13,925 nucleotides of DNA from GCA-1730015 sp964550655 (GTDB lineage Bacteria; Pseudomonadota; Gammaproteobacteria; Granulosicoccales; Granulosicoccaceae). Position 1 is the first letter of the stretch. Every line of letters begins with the position of its first letter. The stretch is from assembly GCA_964550655.1 (NCBI GenBank), contig CAZKAQ010000102.1, positions 1 to 13,925 of the forward strand, in the 5' to 3' direction. Positions 1-7,201 of the stretch are shown one piece after another. The notes under the pieces were generated by a model, which saw only the letters and a program-made list of their open reading frames with translations, did no database searches and was not told the origin of the DNA. Made by a program: the position numbers and the translations under genes.

Positions 1-808
1 GAGGCTCTACAGGTGTAGCGATGTCAGGAGTTGAGTTATCAGTATTGGAGGGTGTTTCAGTGTTATCGACCAGACACGATTGTCCGTTTTCAAAACCAAA
101 GCCGTCACCATCGCTATCTTCGACACCGGCAGAGCAGGCGTTGAAAATTGTCTCATCTGATGAAATATCGGGATTAAGTGCTGCGGATTCATCTGTCGGA
201 TTATCAGGATCCTGCACAGGGGATTCTTCTGCCGGATCATCAGGAAGAGCATTGGGATCCTGAGTAGGGGGTTCCTCCATCGGATCCTGAGGGATAACAA
301 CGGGATCCTGAGTAGGGGGTTCCGGGCCATCAGGAATAACTACGGGTTCCTCTGCTGGACCGTCGAAAACGAGATCTTGTGCAGGGAACAGTTGATCAAG
401 GTTCCATGTTGCTCCCGATTCCTGGCAACGAGGGCCGGCGAAAAAGTTAGGTCCTCCGGGAATACCTGGGCAATCAGTCTCATCTGCTAAATTGTTTGGC
501 GGGCCGAACCCACACTGTACTGTGTTGTAGTAAATACGACCTTGCAAAGATCCATTGCCAAAAGTTGATGTGATGGCTGCGCAAATTTCTGGAACCAGCT
601 TGGGCCCAGCGTTGGTTTCTACAATGGTTGACGCAACCCCGTGATCGAAACCGGAATCGCAATAGCACTGTCCGTCTACGGAGTATGAGTCACTCCAGAA
701 CGTACGCTGCGTAGGATCGGGAATATTTTGCGCAAATACTTCAGCGGTAAGCCCTCCTGAGAGGCCGACCGCAATAATTGCTAAGTAGCTTAACCGGTTT
801 TGACTCAT
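1..808 (-). CDS. Secreted Cys-rich protein with Pro/Glu linker and GDGFGFEN module (3' end outside window)
   Basis: The frame is open from ATG at 808 to the left edge, so 269 residues are visible and the C-terminus is missing. Residues 1-26 form a signal peptide (hydrophobic 9-22, cleavage probably after VFA). Residues 28-140 are a compact domain with six cysteines (48, 50, 76, 99, 113, 128) and the landmarks CYCDSGFDHG, GFGPPNN and GATWNLD. I do not recognise this domain. Residues about 150-220 are an acidic proline-rich linker with a 16-residue period. Residues 225-245 are one copy of the Cys-bounded GDGFGFEN module found four times in the upstream gene, so more copies may lie past the edge. 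The start has no Shine-Dalgarno; a 10-bp direct repeat lies just upstream. The shared module and strand suggest the two proteins work on a related extracellular target; that is inference. The frame and export signal are secure; the function is unknown. Confidence 0.8.
   Translation of the reverse strand, partial: MSQNRLSYLAIIAVGLSGGLTAEVFAQNIPDPTQRTFWSDSYSVDGQCYCDSGFDHGVASTIVETNAGPKLVPEICAAITSTFGNGSLQGRIYYNTVQCGFGPPNNLADETDCPGIPGGPNFFAGPRCQESGATWNLDQLFPAQDLVFDGPAEEPVVIPDGPEPPTQDPVVIPQDPMEEPPTQDPNALPDDPAEESPVQDPDNPTDESAALNPDISSDETIFNACSAGVEDSDGDGFGFENGQSCLVDNTETPSNTDNSTPDIATPVEP
254..323 (-). repeat. 48-bp tandem repeat encoding a 16-residue acidic Pro linker
   Basis: A 22-bp stretch (GGGATCCTGAG followed by TAGGGGGTTCC on the plus strand) occurs identically at 254-275 and 302-323, exactly 48 bp apart. 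It encodes the 16-residue period EPPTQDP-x3-PxDPxE at residues 163-178 and 179-194, with a degenerate third copy after it. It looks like an internally duplicated spacer between domains. Confidence 0.75.
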
Positions 809-810
809 AT

Positions 811-831
811 ATGTTTACGTTATGTTTACGT
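811..831. repeat. Direct repeat just upstream of a start codon
   Basis: ATGTTTACGT occurs at 811-820 and again at 822-831, one helical turn apart. The pair lies directly upstream of the start codon at 808, where a ribosome binding site would be expected. It may be a regulator site or chance in AT-rich DNA. Confidence 0.4.
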
Positions 832-972
832 GCCTTCATAAAGCAAATTGCTGGTAGCTGTTTAGGGTTTTTAATTCTATACACACACTTAAAACCTTGG
901 AGTTGCTGTAATAGTATATGCTGATTATTCTACAAACGGTAAATTAAACCTAAGGATGGTTGAATTAACCAG

Positions 973-2295
973 CTAACGTACTAAACAAGATCGATTATTC
1001 TCAAATCCAAATCCATCGCCATCGGGGTCTGTGTCACTCGAGCTACAAACCGGAAAGCGAGGCTGAGTGTTGTTCGTTGGCGCAGAGTTGTTGCCAGCTG
1101 ACTGCACGAGACATGATCGATTGTTCTCGAATCCAAATCCATCACCGTCGGAGTCGGAATCGCTGGAGCTACAAACGGGAAAACCAGACTGAGTGTCGTT
1201 ATTTGGCGCGGGGCTGTTGTTTCCAGCCTCTACGACACAAGATCGATTGTTCTCGAATCCAAATCCATCGCCATCGGGGTCGGTGTCAGCAGAGCTGCAA
1301 ACCGGAAAGCCAGGTTGTGGATTATTAGCTGGCGATGCCGGTTGCTGAACAGGTGACGGAGTAGAATCTGTGTCGACGATGCAAGATTGATTGTTCTCGA
1401 ATCCAAACCCGTCACCGTCCGGGTCGGTGTCAGCAGAACTGCAAACAGGAAAGCCCGGTTGTGGACTGGGTGCTGGTGACGCAGGCGCAGGAGACTCAGG
1501 TTGTGGTTCAGGTAATGAAGGTGTTGATGATTGATCGATAAAAACTGCGCCAAAGTCGTCGACAGTTGCGATTTGATCTCTGCCAATTCCAAGAATATGA
1601 AGCAGCAGCACAGTGTCTGAGAAGTCGAGTTTGAAATTGGGGTCGAGATAACTGAAAGCCGCATTCCATGCAGAACCAAATTGACTGTTTCTGGCGAGCT
1701 GAACGAAACGATCGCTCCTCATATTCAGGTCAGCGGTAGCGTTATTATCATTTCCGTCGGCTATCAGTATGTAGTCTGTATTTGACTGGGTAAAACGTAG
1801 GTCTGACTGGTTGGCATTGGATTCATTAAAGCGGCTGTGTTGTACGACATGAATTCTGCTTCGTGCGTTAATGCTCGGGTTTGAGTTATTGATGCTTCTC
1901 ACCACGGCGGCAGTGAGGTCGGACTGGCCGCCTTCGGCTACCCAGATATCGCCTCCGTTTAACAACGTATTCAACCATCGAGAGGCTGTTGCGTTAACAG
2001 CGGATTGTCTGTTTCCGTTTGCATCTACCCACGCTGAGCCCCATGCCGCGCGCATAACTACTTCCGCTTCAGGCTGATACTGGCTGGCATTACCCGTTCC
2101 GTGAGCGCCACTTACAACATGTGGCACGATACCGAGACTTCTGACCACGGCAAGTGCTGCAACTGTTGCATGACCATCGTCACGATCAGGAGCATGATCG
2201 TAGTGGAGTGAGATCAGATCCTGATCTTGCACGAATTGCGCATGTGCAGTGAGACTTATAAAGAAGAGAGCGATGGTAGCTAGTATACGAAGCAT
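973..2295 (-). CDS. Secreted nucleoside-hydrolase-like protein with four C-terminal GDGFGFEN modules
   Basis: The protein has 440 residues. Residues 1-19 are a Sec signal peptide (LTAHA-Q). Residues 24-255 resemble the nucleoside hydrolase fold: D33-H-A-P-D37-R-D39-D40 occupies the place of the family's N-terminal DxDPGxDD metal motif, and GGDIWVAEGGQSDL near 114-127 resembles the family segment before LTNLA. The related outlier is the DUF1593/Sde182 nucleoside-hydrolase-like domain of marine polysaccharide degraders. Residues 256-280 are a Pro-rich linker. Four modules follow at 281-307, 329-355, 371-397 and 413-439, each with Cys-x19-Cys around D-x-D-x-D-G-D-G-F-G-F-E-N. GFGFENxxSC resembles the GWGWENxxSC half of CBM10, and the 12 residues from D to E fit an EF-hand loop. 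Export and modular layout are clear. Enzymatic activity and ligand are inference. It lies 164 bp upstream of the other module-bearing gene, on the same strand. Confidence 0.85.
   Translation of the reverse strand: MLRILATIALFFISLTAHAQFVQDQDLISLHYDHAPDRDDGHATVAALAVVRSLGIVPHVVSGAHGTGNASQYQPEAEVVMRAAWGSAWVDANGNRQSAVNATASRWLNTLLNGGDIWVAEGGQSDLTAAVVRSINNSNPSINARSRIHVVQHSRFNESNANQSDLRFTQSNTDYILIADGNDNNATADLNMRSDRFVQLARNSQFGSAWNAAFSYLDPNFKLDFSDTVLLLHILGIGRDQIATVDDFGAVFIDQSSTPSLPEPQPESPAPASPAPSPQPGFPVCSSADTDPDGDGFGFENNQSCIVDTDSTPSPVQQPASPANNPQPGFPVCSSADTDPDGDGFGFENNRSCVVEAGNNSPAPNNDTQSGFPVCSSSDSDSDGDGFGFENNRSCLVQSAGNNSAPTNNTQPRFPVCSSSDTDPDGDGFGFENNRSCLVR
979..1455 (-). repeat. Four tandem copies of a Cys/Asp-rich module
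   Basis: Copies encoded at 1375-1455, 1231-1311, 1105-1185 and 979-1059 have the consensus GFPVCSS then xDxDxDGDGFGFENN then xSCxV. Their spacings are 48, 42 and 42 residues, separated by Asn/Pro/Ser spacers. The DNA is strongly conserved between copies (for example GATCGATTGTTCTCGAATCC at or near each), which indicates recent duplication or gene conversion. Confidence 0.9.
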
Positions 2296-2948
2296 AGTAA
2301 TGTTTGGTGCATAAGCGCAGTGCCTGCGGCGTTAATGCATGTTCCTGATAAAACGGACGGGTATGATGCATAAATCTAAAAAACTATTGCTGTGCACAGT
2401 TCACATTTAGCGCTGAGGGATAAATGTTGTATCGTTACTCGGCTGATAGGTATTGCAGTAAACAAGCGCAGATAAATCTGTTTCATCTTGAGTGCAGTAT
2501 CATGGCTTGTTTATAAAATTGCTTCTCTTGTCTGGAGGGTTTGCCTCGTTGAGTGATTCTGCTGTACGACTTGAAAGAGGAATTTTAAATGTGGATGTAA
2601 ACTTTTCGTGCCTGTAGAGGGATATATTTACACTGACCTGTCTCAGTGATCATTCTGATTAAGCGCCGAGTGTTCAGAGGCTAAAAGCTACTGCAAATGT
2701 AACGGTCGGGTAGGTATTGCCAGTCAGTGGAACCGGCGGTGAGTTGTCGCGCAGCTACCACACTGATGTGCAGATATCACTGAATAAAACCACAAGCGTC
2801 GGGTATTCGGCGTGGCGCCGTTGCGCGAATGCGGCGTCAGGTGTGTGTGGCTGTTTAGCGAATTCGCCCTGGAGATTCAGATCAAGTGAAATGCCGGGTA
2901 ACTTTACGTCTGGCAAATGCGGAAATCTGTCAGACGAGTGTAAGCCTG
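2296..2948. other. 653-bp stretch without a convincing gene
   Basis: The left two thirds (2296-2700) are AT-rich and hold no ORF I trust and no clear terminator or promoter. The right third (2700-2948) is richer in G and C and is open on both strands. A plus frame runs from a TTG at 2717 to 2983. A minus frame runs from inside the neighbouring gene to a TAG at 2755-2757 and then stays open for about 26 more codons. Neither has a start with a ribosome binding site or a family I recognise. It could be a decayed gene fragment. An 8-bp inverted repeat (CTGTCAGA 2927-2934, TCTGACAG 2986-2993) spans the end of the next gene but lacks a T tract. Confidence 0.5.
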
Positions 2949-4709
2949 TTAGAAAGTATGCTCTGCGATCGCACTGGAGATAGATTCTGACAGCAGCGTG
3001 GTTGAGTCATAAATAGTTTTAAACTCGTCAACTTCCGGCAAATCTGTGTCCTGGAACAGATACTCAAGGTGCCCGTACGCCAGCGGTTGGTAGACGAGGT
3101 CGGCAAAGATAAAATACTTGCCCTTTGTCAGCACTGGAATCCTGTACTCAAAGGTGTCCTGACCTGCATTGAAATTGTCATCTAACAACGCTTCGCCGGT
3201 TACTGCAACATCACTACTGACTACGTTTTTGTCAAACCCGGCCGGAGTAAGGCGGTTGTCTTTAAGGTGCCGCGCTGCCTCGACCAGAGAGTGCGTAACA
3301 TTGCCGTCGGTATCACCCATGATCGATTCAAATATAAGAACCTGATCTTGGTTGCTGATAGTGTCGTAGTGAGGTTCGAACCTGCGGAAGTTAAGATCAC
3401 CGTCTGCACCGACAATACTACCGTCAGGATTTATTTTTCCTGATTCAAAAATGATTGCGCCATTTTCATCTGTAACCACAAAGTGAACAAACACTCTGCG
3501 TGACGGGTAGCCACTAGGTAGTTTGTGACCTGTATTGTTGTTAATTTGGAGCGTTGCAACGATGTTGTTTCCTTCGTTACGAGTACCGGTTATGGTCAGG
3601 TCGGCAGAAGTTTTGAGGAATTCCCGATTGCGCTCAATCGCCTGATCAAAACCAGTCACCTGAATACCCAGTTCTTCACGGAAATTTTTGAACATATCGA
3701 GCATGACTGTGTTTGCACCCAGAAAGGTATGCTCGGAAAACTCTGATCTGCGGATATCAGTGCCTGAAGATGCAAGTAATACAGTTGTTGGATTTTTCGG
3801 CATATGACATGCCTGACAATTTGCATCCCTGGAGCCACCTGTACGGTAGTCGCTGTTTTGCCATTCGGTAAATGTTTGTTGTTCCGGAAATCTGTCTTCT
3901 ATTACCGCAGGGATAATCTCACCGTTGCTGTCGACGGTTGAGGTATTCAGGTCGTGGCAGCTGGCACACACTGCAGATTCACTCATATGGGCCCCGAATA
4001 TCGGCGTGAATTCCGAATTGGCAACCATATAGGCAGTGAGTGGATCAGCGTACTGGCCATAGGCGGGTCGCGTTTCTTTTTCCTCAGGTGGGCGCTCGGC
4101 AATTTCAAAGTTGCCTGAGCTTGCAGCGACAGTGCCGAGGTTTCCATTGTCTTCTATTTGATGGCAAAGGGTACAGCTGACGCCGTCCATTGCATGATCA
4201 AAAAATTCATTCTCGGGGTTTAAAAATCCTTCTGCAAAAATTTCAGGCTCTACGTTGCTTCGACGCGCGGCCTCATTTGCCATCGGTGCATGGCAGCGGG
4301 TGCAGGTATCATTAACTTCGTGTGCAAGGTCCGGATGGTTCTTTAATGTTTGAGCTGCCTTGGCTCGCCAATAGGGATCGCGAGCAGAGTTGGCCATGGT
4401 GCTGGTTTCCCAGGACGAGGTAATGGAAACATCTCGTCCGTTGTCATCGGTCTGTTCATTGTGACAAACGCCGCATGCGCCACTGCCTGAAAAGTGATCA
4501 CCAAGAAACGTACTGTCGGATGTCGACAATGCCGGAGTGGTGCCGAAGCCGACCGAAGGTGGAAGTATTGTGAACGGTTCCTCAATCGGGCCTGGTCCGG
4601 GTTTTTCTGCTTCGTCGCCGCTATCCCCGCCACTTCCTCCACAGGCAGACAACAACAGGGCTAAAAACAAGGTTAGCGCTACTTTGTTGATTGATTTTCC
4701 CGCCGACAT
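2949..4709 (-). CDS. Five-haem c-type cytochrome lipoprotein
   Basis: The protein has 586 residues. Residues 1-23 end in the lipobox LSAC (Cys23 followed by Gly24), which predicts a lipoprotein, probably outer-membrane rather than retained in the inner membrane. A Gly/Ser/Pro-rich tether follows. Five CxxCH haem-binding motifs are present: C79GVCH, C136TRCH, C179TLCH, C248ASCH and C298QACH. Residues 380-560 have no cysteine and contain TGHKLPSGYPSRRVFVHF, EPHYD and KDNRLTPAGF, a C-terminal part I associate with large multihaem cytochromes of the c554-like type. A role in electron transfer at the periplasm or cell surface is the family expectation; the redox partner and substrate are not identifiable here. 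No porin, NrfA-like or other cytochrome gene is adjacent, and the gene stands alone with long gaps on both sides. The upstream sequence GGTGAT is at best a weak ribosome binding site. Confidence 0.88.
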   Translation of the reverse strand: MSAGKSINKVALTLFLALLLSACGGSGGDSGDEAEKPGPGPIEEPFTILPPSVGFGTTPALSTSDSTFLGDHFSGSGACGVCHNEQTDDNGRDVSITSSWETSTMANSARDPYWRAKAAQTLKNHPDLAHEVNDTCTRCHAPMANEAARRSNVEPEIFAEGFLNPENEFFDHAMDGVSCTLCHQIEDNGNLGTVAASSGNFEIAERPPEEKETRPAYGQYADPLTAYMVANSEFTPIFGAHMSESAVCASCHDLNTSTVDSNGEIIPAVIEDRFPEQQTFTEWQNSDYRTGGSRDANCQACHMPKNPTTVLLASSGTDIRRSEFSEHTFLGANTVMLDMFKNFREELGIQVTGFDQAIERNREFLKTSADLTITGTRNEGNNIVATLQINNNTGHKLPSGYPSRRVFVHFVVTDENGAIIFESGKINPDGSIVGADGDLNFRRFEPHYDTISNQDQVLIFESIMGDTDGNVTHSLVEAARHLKDNRLTPAGFDKNVVSSDVAVTGEALLDDNFNAGQDTFEYRIPVLTKGKYFIFADLVYQPLAYGHLEYLFQDTDLPEVDEFKTIYDSTTLLSESISSAIAEHTF

Positions 4710-4943
4710 ATCCAGATCACCGCGCAGTAATTGCGAGTTGAGTAATTAAAGTTAACCTCGCATTTTGTCGGCCTCCGCGAGTAAATCTTGAGGCAGCTTG
4801 CAGCAGTTTTGTACCACTGGATAAGAAGAAACAAAAATCATTACGCGTTCGATATGAGGTTCACATTTTACTGTCAGGTGATGGACATACTGATGAAATT
4901 GAGTGGGTATCTAATCTCGGGTTGACTGTCACTCGGAAGTAAT

Positions 4944-4972
4944 CTGAGAAAGCGGGACTGTTGGTTTATAAT
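4944..4972 (+). promoter_or_regulatory. Candidate sigma-70 promoter for waaA
   Basis: CTGAGA (4944-4949, four of six matches to TTGACA), a 17-bp spacer and a perfect TATAAT (4967-4972) predict transcription from about 4978-4980 towards waaA, giving a leader of about 130 nt. Confidence 0.45.
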
Positions 4973-4976
4973 CGGA

Positions 4977-4992
4977 GTCATTTATATATGAC
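4977..4992. promoter_or_regulatory. Dyad at the predicted waaA transcription start
   Basis: GTCATTTATATATGAC is a 16-bp inverted repeat with one mismatched pair. It sits immediately downstream of the perfect -10 box and overlaps the predicted transcription start, a typical position for a repressor operator. The binding protein is unknown. Confidence 0.35.
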
Positions 4993-5113
4993 CATAGGCA
5001 TTCTCGCTTTAAGGTCCAGACCACTTTACAAATCTCATTATGTGTCAATGCATGGCAGTAAAAATTCAGGGCAGAAAACCCAGGCTGCAAGCGTTGGGGC
5101 CGCTGCGTGGTGA
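4988..5113 (+). CDS. Possible 41-codon upstream ORF overlapping waaA
   Basis: ATG at 4988 opens a 41-codon frame (MTIGILALRSRPLYKSHYV at the start, ending GAAAW) with TGA at 5111-5113. The stop overlaps a GTG start of waaA in the four bases GTGA, the classic arrangement for translational coupling. GGAG lies 10 nt before the ATG. If the promoter at 4944-4972 is the one used, GGAG would fall before the transcript start, which weakens the case. The peptide matches no family I know. Confidence 0.3.
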   Translation: MTIGILALRSRPLYKSHYVSMHGSKNSGQKTQAASVGAAAW

Positions 5114-6357
5114 ATAGCAAACCCTTGCTGCGATACCGGCTGCTACTCGGCTTTTTGAGTCCCTGGTTATTTTTTAAAGTTACTGTGGAAGCCTGCAAAG
5201 TCCGCAGCCGGCGTTTTTTTCTGCAGCGATTTGGTTGTTCTTACCAGCAGCTAAATAATTCACCTGTGTGGATTCACTGTGCCTCGGTTGGTGAAGTAAT
5301 TGCAGCTCGTCCGTTGATAGAAAAAATCATCAAGCAACTACCCGGTGTGCCAGTGTTGCTGACAACCACTACGCCAACCGGTGCTGCTACTGCAATTAGC
5401 CAGGGCTGGGAAAATTTGCAACACCAGTATCTGCCGGTGGACTATCGTCGATCAGTAACTAAACTTATCAACACAACTCGTCCAGGGGCGCTGTTGATCA
5501 TGGAGACCGAGATCTGGCCGAATCTTATTTTACAGGCCAGGCAGCAAAAGATACCGACACTAATAGTTAATGGGCGCGTCAGCAAGCGCACACTCAACGC
5601 ACCCGACTGGCTCAAGCCGGTGTATCAGCAGGTACTTCCCGAACTCGATGCTATTCTATGTAAGTCAGAGTTAGATGCAGCACGTTATATTCAACTTGGT
5701 GCCAGCCCGGAGAATGTGCACACCATAGGTAATATCAAGTTCGCAACAGTAGATCATGTTACGACTGCGTGTGATATCAAAAGATCATTCTGGCTTGCAG
5801 CATCCACTCATGAAGATGAAGAGCTACAAATATGCAGCGCATTAAAAAGTAGTCAATTACTCAAACAATCGCTTCTTGTTATCGCGCCGAGACATCCACA
5901 GAGATCACCAGACATACAAAAAGCTATCTCACAGTGCGGTTTGAATTTTGCCGTGCGTAGCAAATCTGAAATGCCTGATGAAAATACGCAAGTGTATATT
6001 GCAGATACCCTGGGTGAAATGAATAGCTGGCTAAGCGCTGCACAGCTTGTTTTTATGGGCGGGTCGCTGGTTGCGGTCGGAGGTCACAACCTATTACAGC
6101 CTGCTGCAGCCGGTGTGCCGATTATCAGTGGCAAGCACTTGGACAATGTATCTGATGAAGCCGGTTTATTGATGGAAGCCAGAGCAATGCAGAAAGTGGG
6201 GTCGGCAACAGAGCTGATCACTTGTGTTGAAAATCTCCTGGGTGACACTGCCAGGCTGAAAAAAATGGGGCAGGCCGGAAAAAATATAGTCGCTCAAAAG
6301 TCAGGTGTGCTGGAGGATTATATGGAATGTATCCTACCTTTTATAAGCCTCAAGTAA
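5107..6357 (+). CDS. waaA: Kdo transferase WaaA (KdtA), lipid A glycosyltransferase
   Basis: WaaA transfers Kdo from CMP-Kdo to tetraacylated lipid A precursor at the cytoplasmic face of the inner membrane (GT30 family). The 416 residues are close to the 425 of E. coli WaaA. Visible marks: an N-terminal hydrophobic anchor (about 7-26), WIHCASVGEV with the catalytic-type Glu63, TTTTPTGA (86-93), METEIWPN (132-139), NGRVS (155-159), APRHPQR (260-266), and GGHNLLQPA (325-333) in the nucleotide-sugar half. Two tandem GTG codons (5107, 5110) are the only starts after an in-frame TAA at 5059, and neither has a Shine-Dalgarno sequence; coupling to the short ORF ending at 5113 could explain this. Its 3' end overlaps the convergent Kdo kinase gene by 24 bp. 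With a Kdo kinase present it is probably monofunctional (one Kdo), by analogy with Haemophilus. Confidence 0.95.
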   Translation: MVNSKPLLRYRLLLGFLSPWLFFKVTVEACKVRSRRFFLQRFGCSYQQLNNSPVWIHCASVGEVIAARPLIEKIIKQLPGVPVLLTTTTPTGAATAISQGWENLQHQYLPVDYRRSVTKLINTTRPGALLIMETEIWPNLILQARQQKIPTLIVNGRVSKRTLNAPDWLKPVYQQVLPELDAILCKSELDAARYIQLGASPENVHTIGNIKFATVDHVTTACDIKRSFWLAASTHEDEELQICSALKSSQLLKQSLLVIAPRHPQRSPDIQKAISQCGLNFAVRSKSEMPDENTQVYIADTLGEMNSWLSAAQLVFMGGSLVAVGGHNLLQPAAAGVPIISGKHLDNVSDEAGLLMEARAMQKVGSATELITCVENLLGDTARLKKMGQAGKNIVAQKSGVLEDYMECILPFISLK

Positions 6358-7062
6358 CGCCTGCCAACTGTGTGCATTAAAGTACTTAACAATTTTTCCA
6401 GCGGTAAGCTTATCTAATGATCGCTTTAACCGATTGATGTTCATTTGTTTCCATGAGTAGCCCTTGCGCTGTCGGCACTTATCAAAATCAATTATTGTGA
6501 CTGTGCCAACGTCATTTAACAATATGTTATTTGCGTTGAGATCTGCATGAAAAACATTGTGCATATGGAGTTGCCTGATTGCTTTGCCTACTGCACGCCA
6601 GTGTGATAAATCAATCTCGTCAAGTTGTAGTTTTTGTGCCAGTGTGCGTGTGTCAGGGACTTCCCGGGTAATCAGATCGCAGGTGTAGTACAACCCGTTA
6701 CGTATCACTCGAGCGCCAAGTGGAAATGGTACTGGCAGATCCTTAGTTGTCATCCACTCCAGTAAACGGTATTCCGATACCGCACGGGTACGATTGATTC
6801 CGGTCCAGAGAAATTTATCGTCACTCAGGTTGGCCATCAGGCCACCACGGTAGTAATGCCTGAGAACCCCTTGTTCACTGCCAATCGTTACTCGGGATAC
6901 CTGTCCACGACCAGCAGAGGTAAGATTATTCAATGTTCGCCCGACGCGATTATCTGGTTGGCAGGTTGGTCTCGTATTGAATGACTGTAGATTCAGTTTA
7001 TCGCTAACCAGGGTAGAGCTGATCAGATAACAGTTATCGCTTAGAGTGATTGGCGCCAGCAT
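6334..7062 (-). CDS. kdkA: 3-deoxy-D-manno-octulosonic acid (Kdo) kinase
   Basis: KdkA phosphorylates the single Kdo residue on lipid A with ATP, on the cytoplasmic side of the inner membrane. The sequence has a small-kinase fold: VLRHYYRGG, characteristic of the family, then HADLNANNILL as catalytic loop with its Asp, then IIDFDKC as metal-binding motif (DFD). With the ATG at 7062 the product is 242 residues, near the 241 of the Haemophilus enzyme, and begins a few residues before the conserved N-terminal part. A GTG at 7107 would add 15 residues (HLLDFRLRHNLRRS) and cannot be excluded; neither start has a ribosome binding site. It lies downstream of the MttB-family gene on the same strand and converges with waaA, its pathway partner, overlapping it by 24 bp, so the two are not in one operon. 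Confidence 0.92.
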   Translation of the reverse strand: MLAPITLSDNCYLISSTLVSDKLNLQSFNTRPTCQPDNRVGRTLNNLTSAGRGQVSRVTIGSEQGVLRHYYRGGLMANLSDDKFLWTGINRTRAVSEYRLLEWMTTKDLPVPFPLGARVIRNGLYYTCDLITREVPDTRTLAQKLQLDEIDLSHWRAVGKAIRQLHMHNVFHADLNANNILLNDVGTVTIIDFDKCRQRKGYSWKQMNINRLKRSLDKLTAGKIVKYFNAHSWQALLEAYKR

Positions 7063-7201
7063 AGAGCGTCGCAAATTATGGCGGAGCCTGAAGTCTAACA
7101 AATGCACTGAAACTGTTTGTGGCTATCTGGCAGGGATCCGGTTACACATCATCTGATGCAGCAGTGATACGCGTCTTGTAAGCATCTTAGTGTCGATCAG
7201 C

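Larger units (their letters stand above)
4710..5106. other. Divergent intergenic region (cytochrome / waaA)
   Basis: This 397-bp region must hold promoters for the minus-strand cytochrome gene and the plus-strand waaA. For waaA a good candidate is seen at 4944-4972, with a dyad and a short ORF after it. For the cytochrome gene I found no convincing -35/-10 pair. No RNA gene was recognised. Confidence 0.6.

Noticed and set aside
2589..2600. A well-placed AGAGGA before ATG-TGG-ATG-TAA, a three-codon ORF in the large gap
   Set aside because: Too short to support as a gene, with no second feature such as an attenuator or downstream plus-strand gene.
2717..2983. 88-codon plus-strand frame with a TTG start
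   Set aside because: No ribosome binding site, no recognised family, and it runs into the end of the cytochrome gene on the other strand; treated only as part of the unexplained stretch.
3656..3838. Minus-strand frame inside the cytochrome gene, and many similar overlapping frames elsewhere
   Set aside because: They are shadows of strongly supported genes with domain motifs in the main frame.
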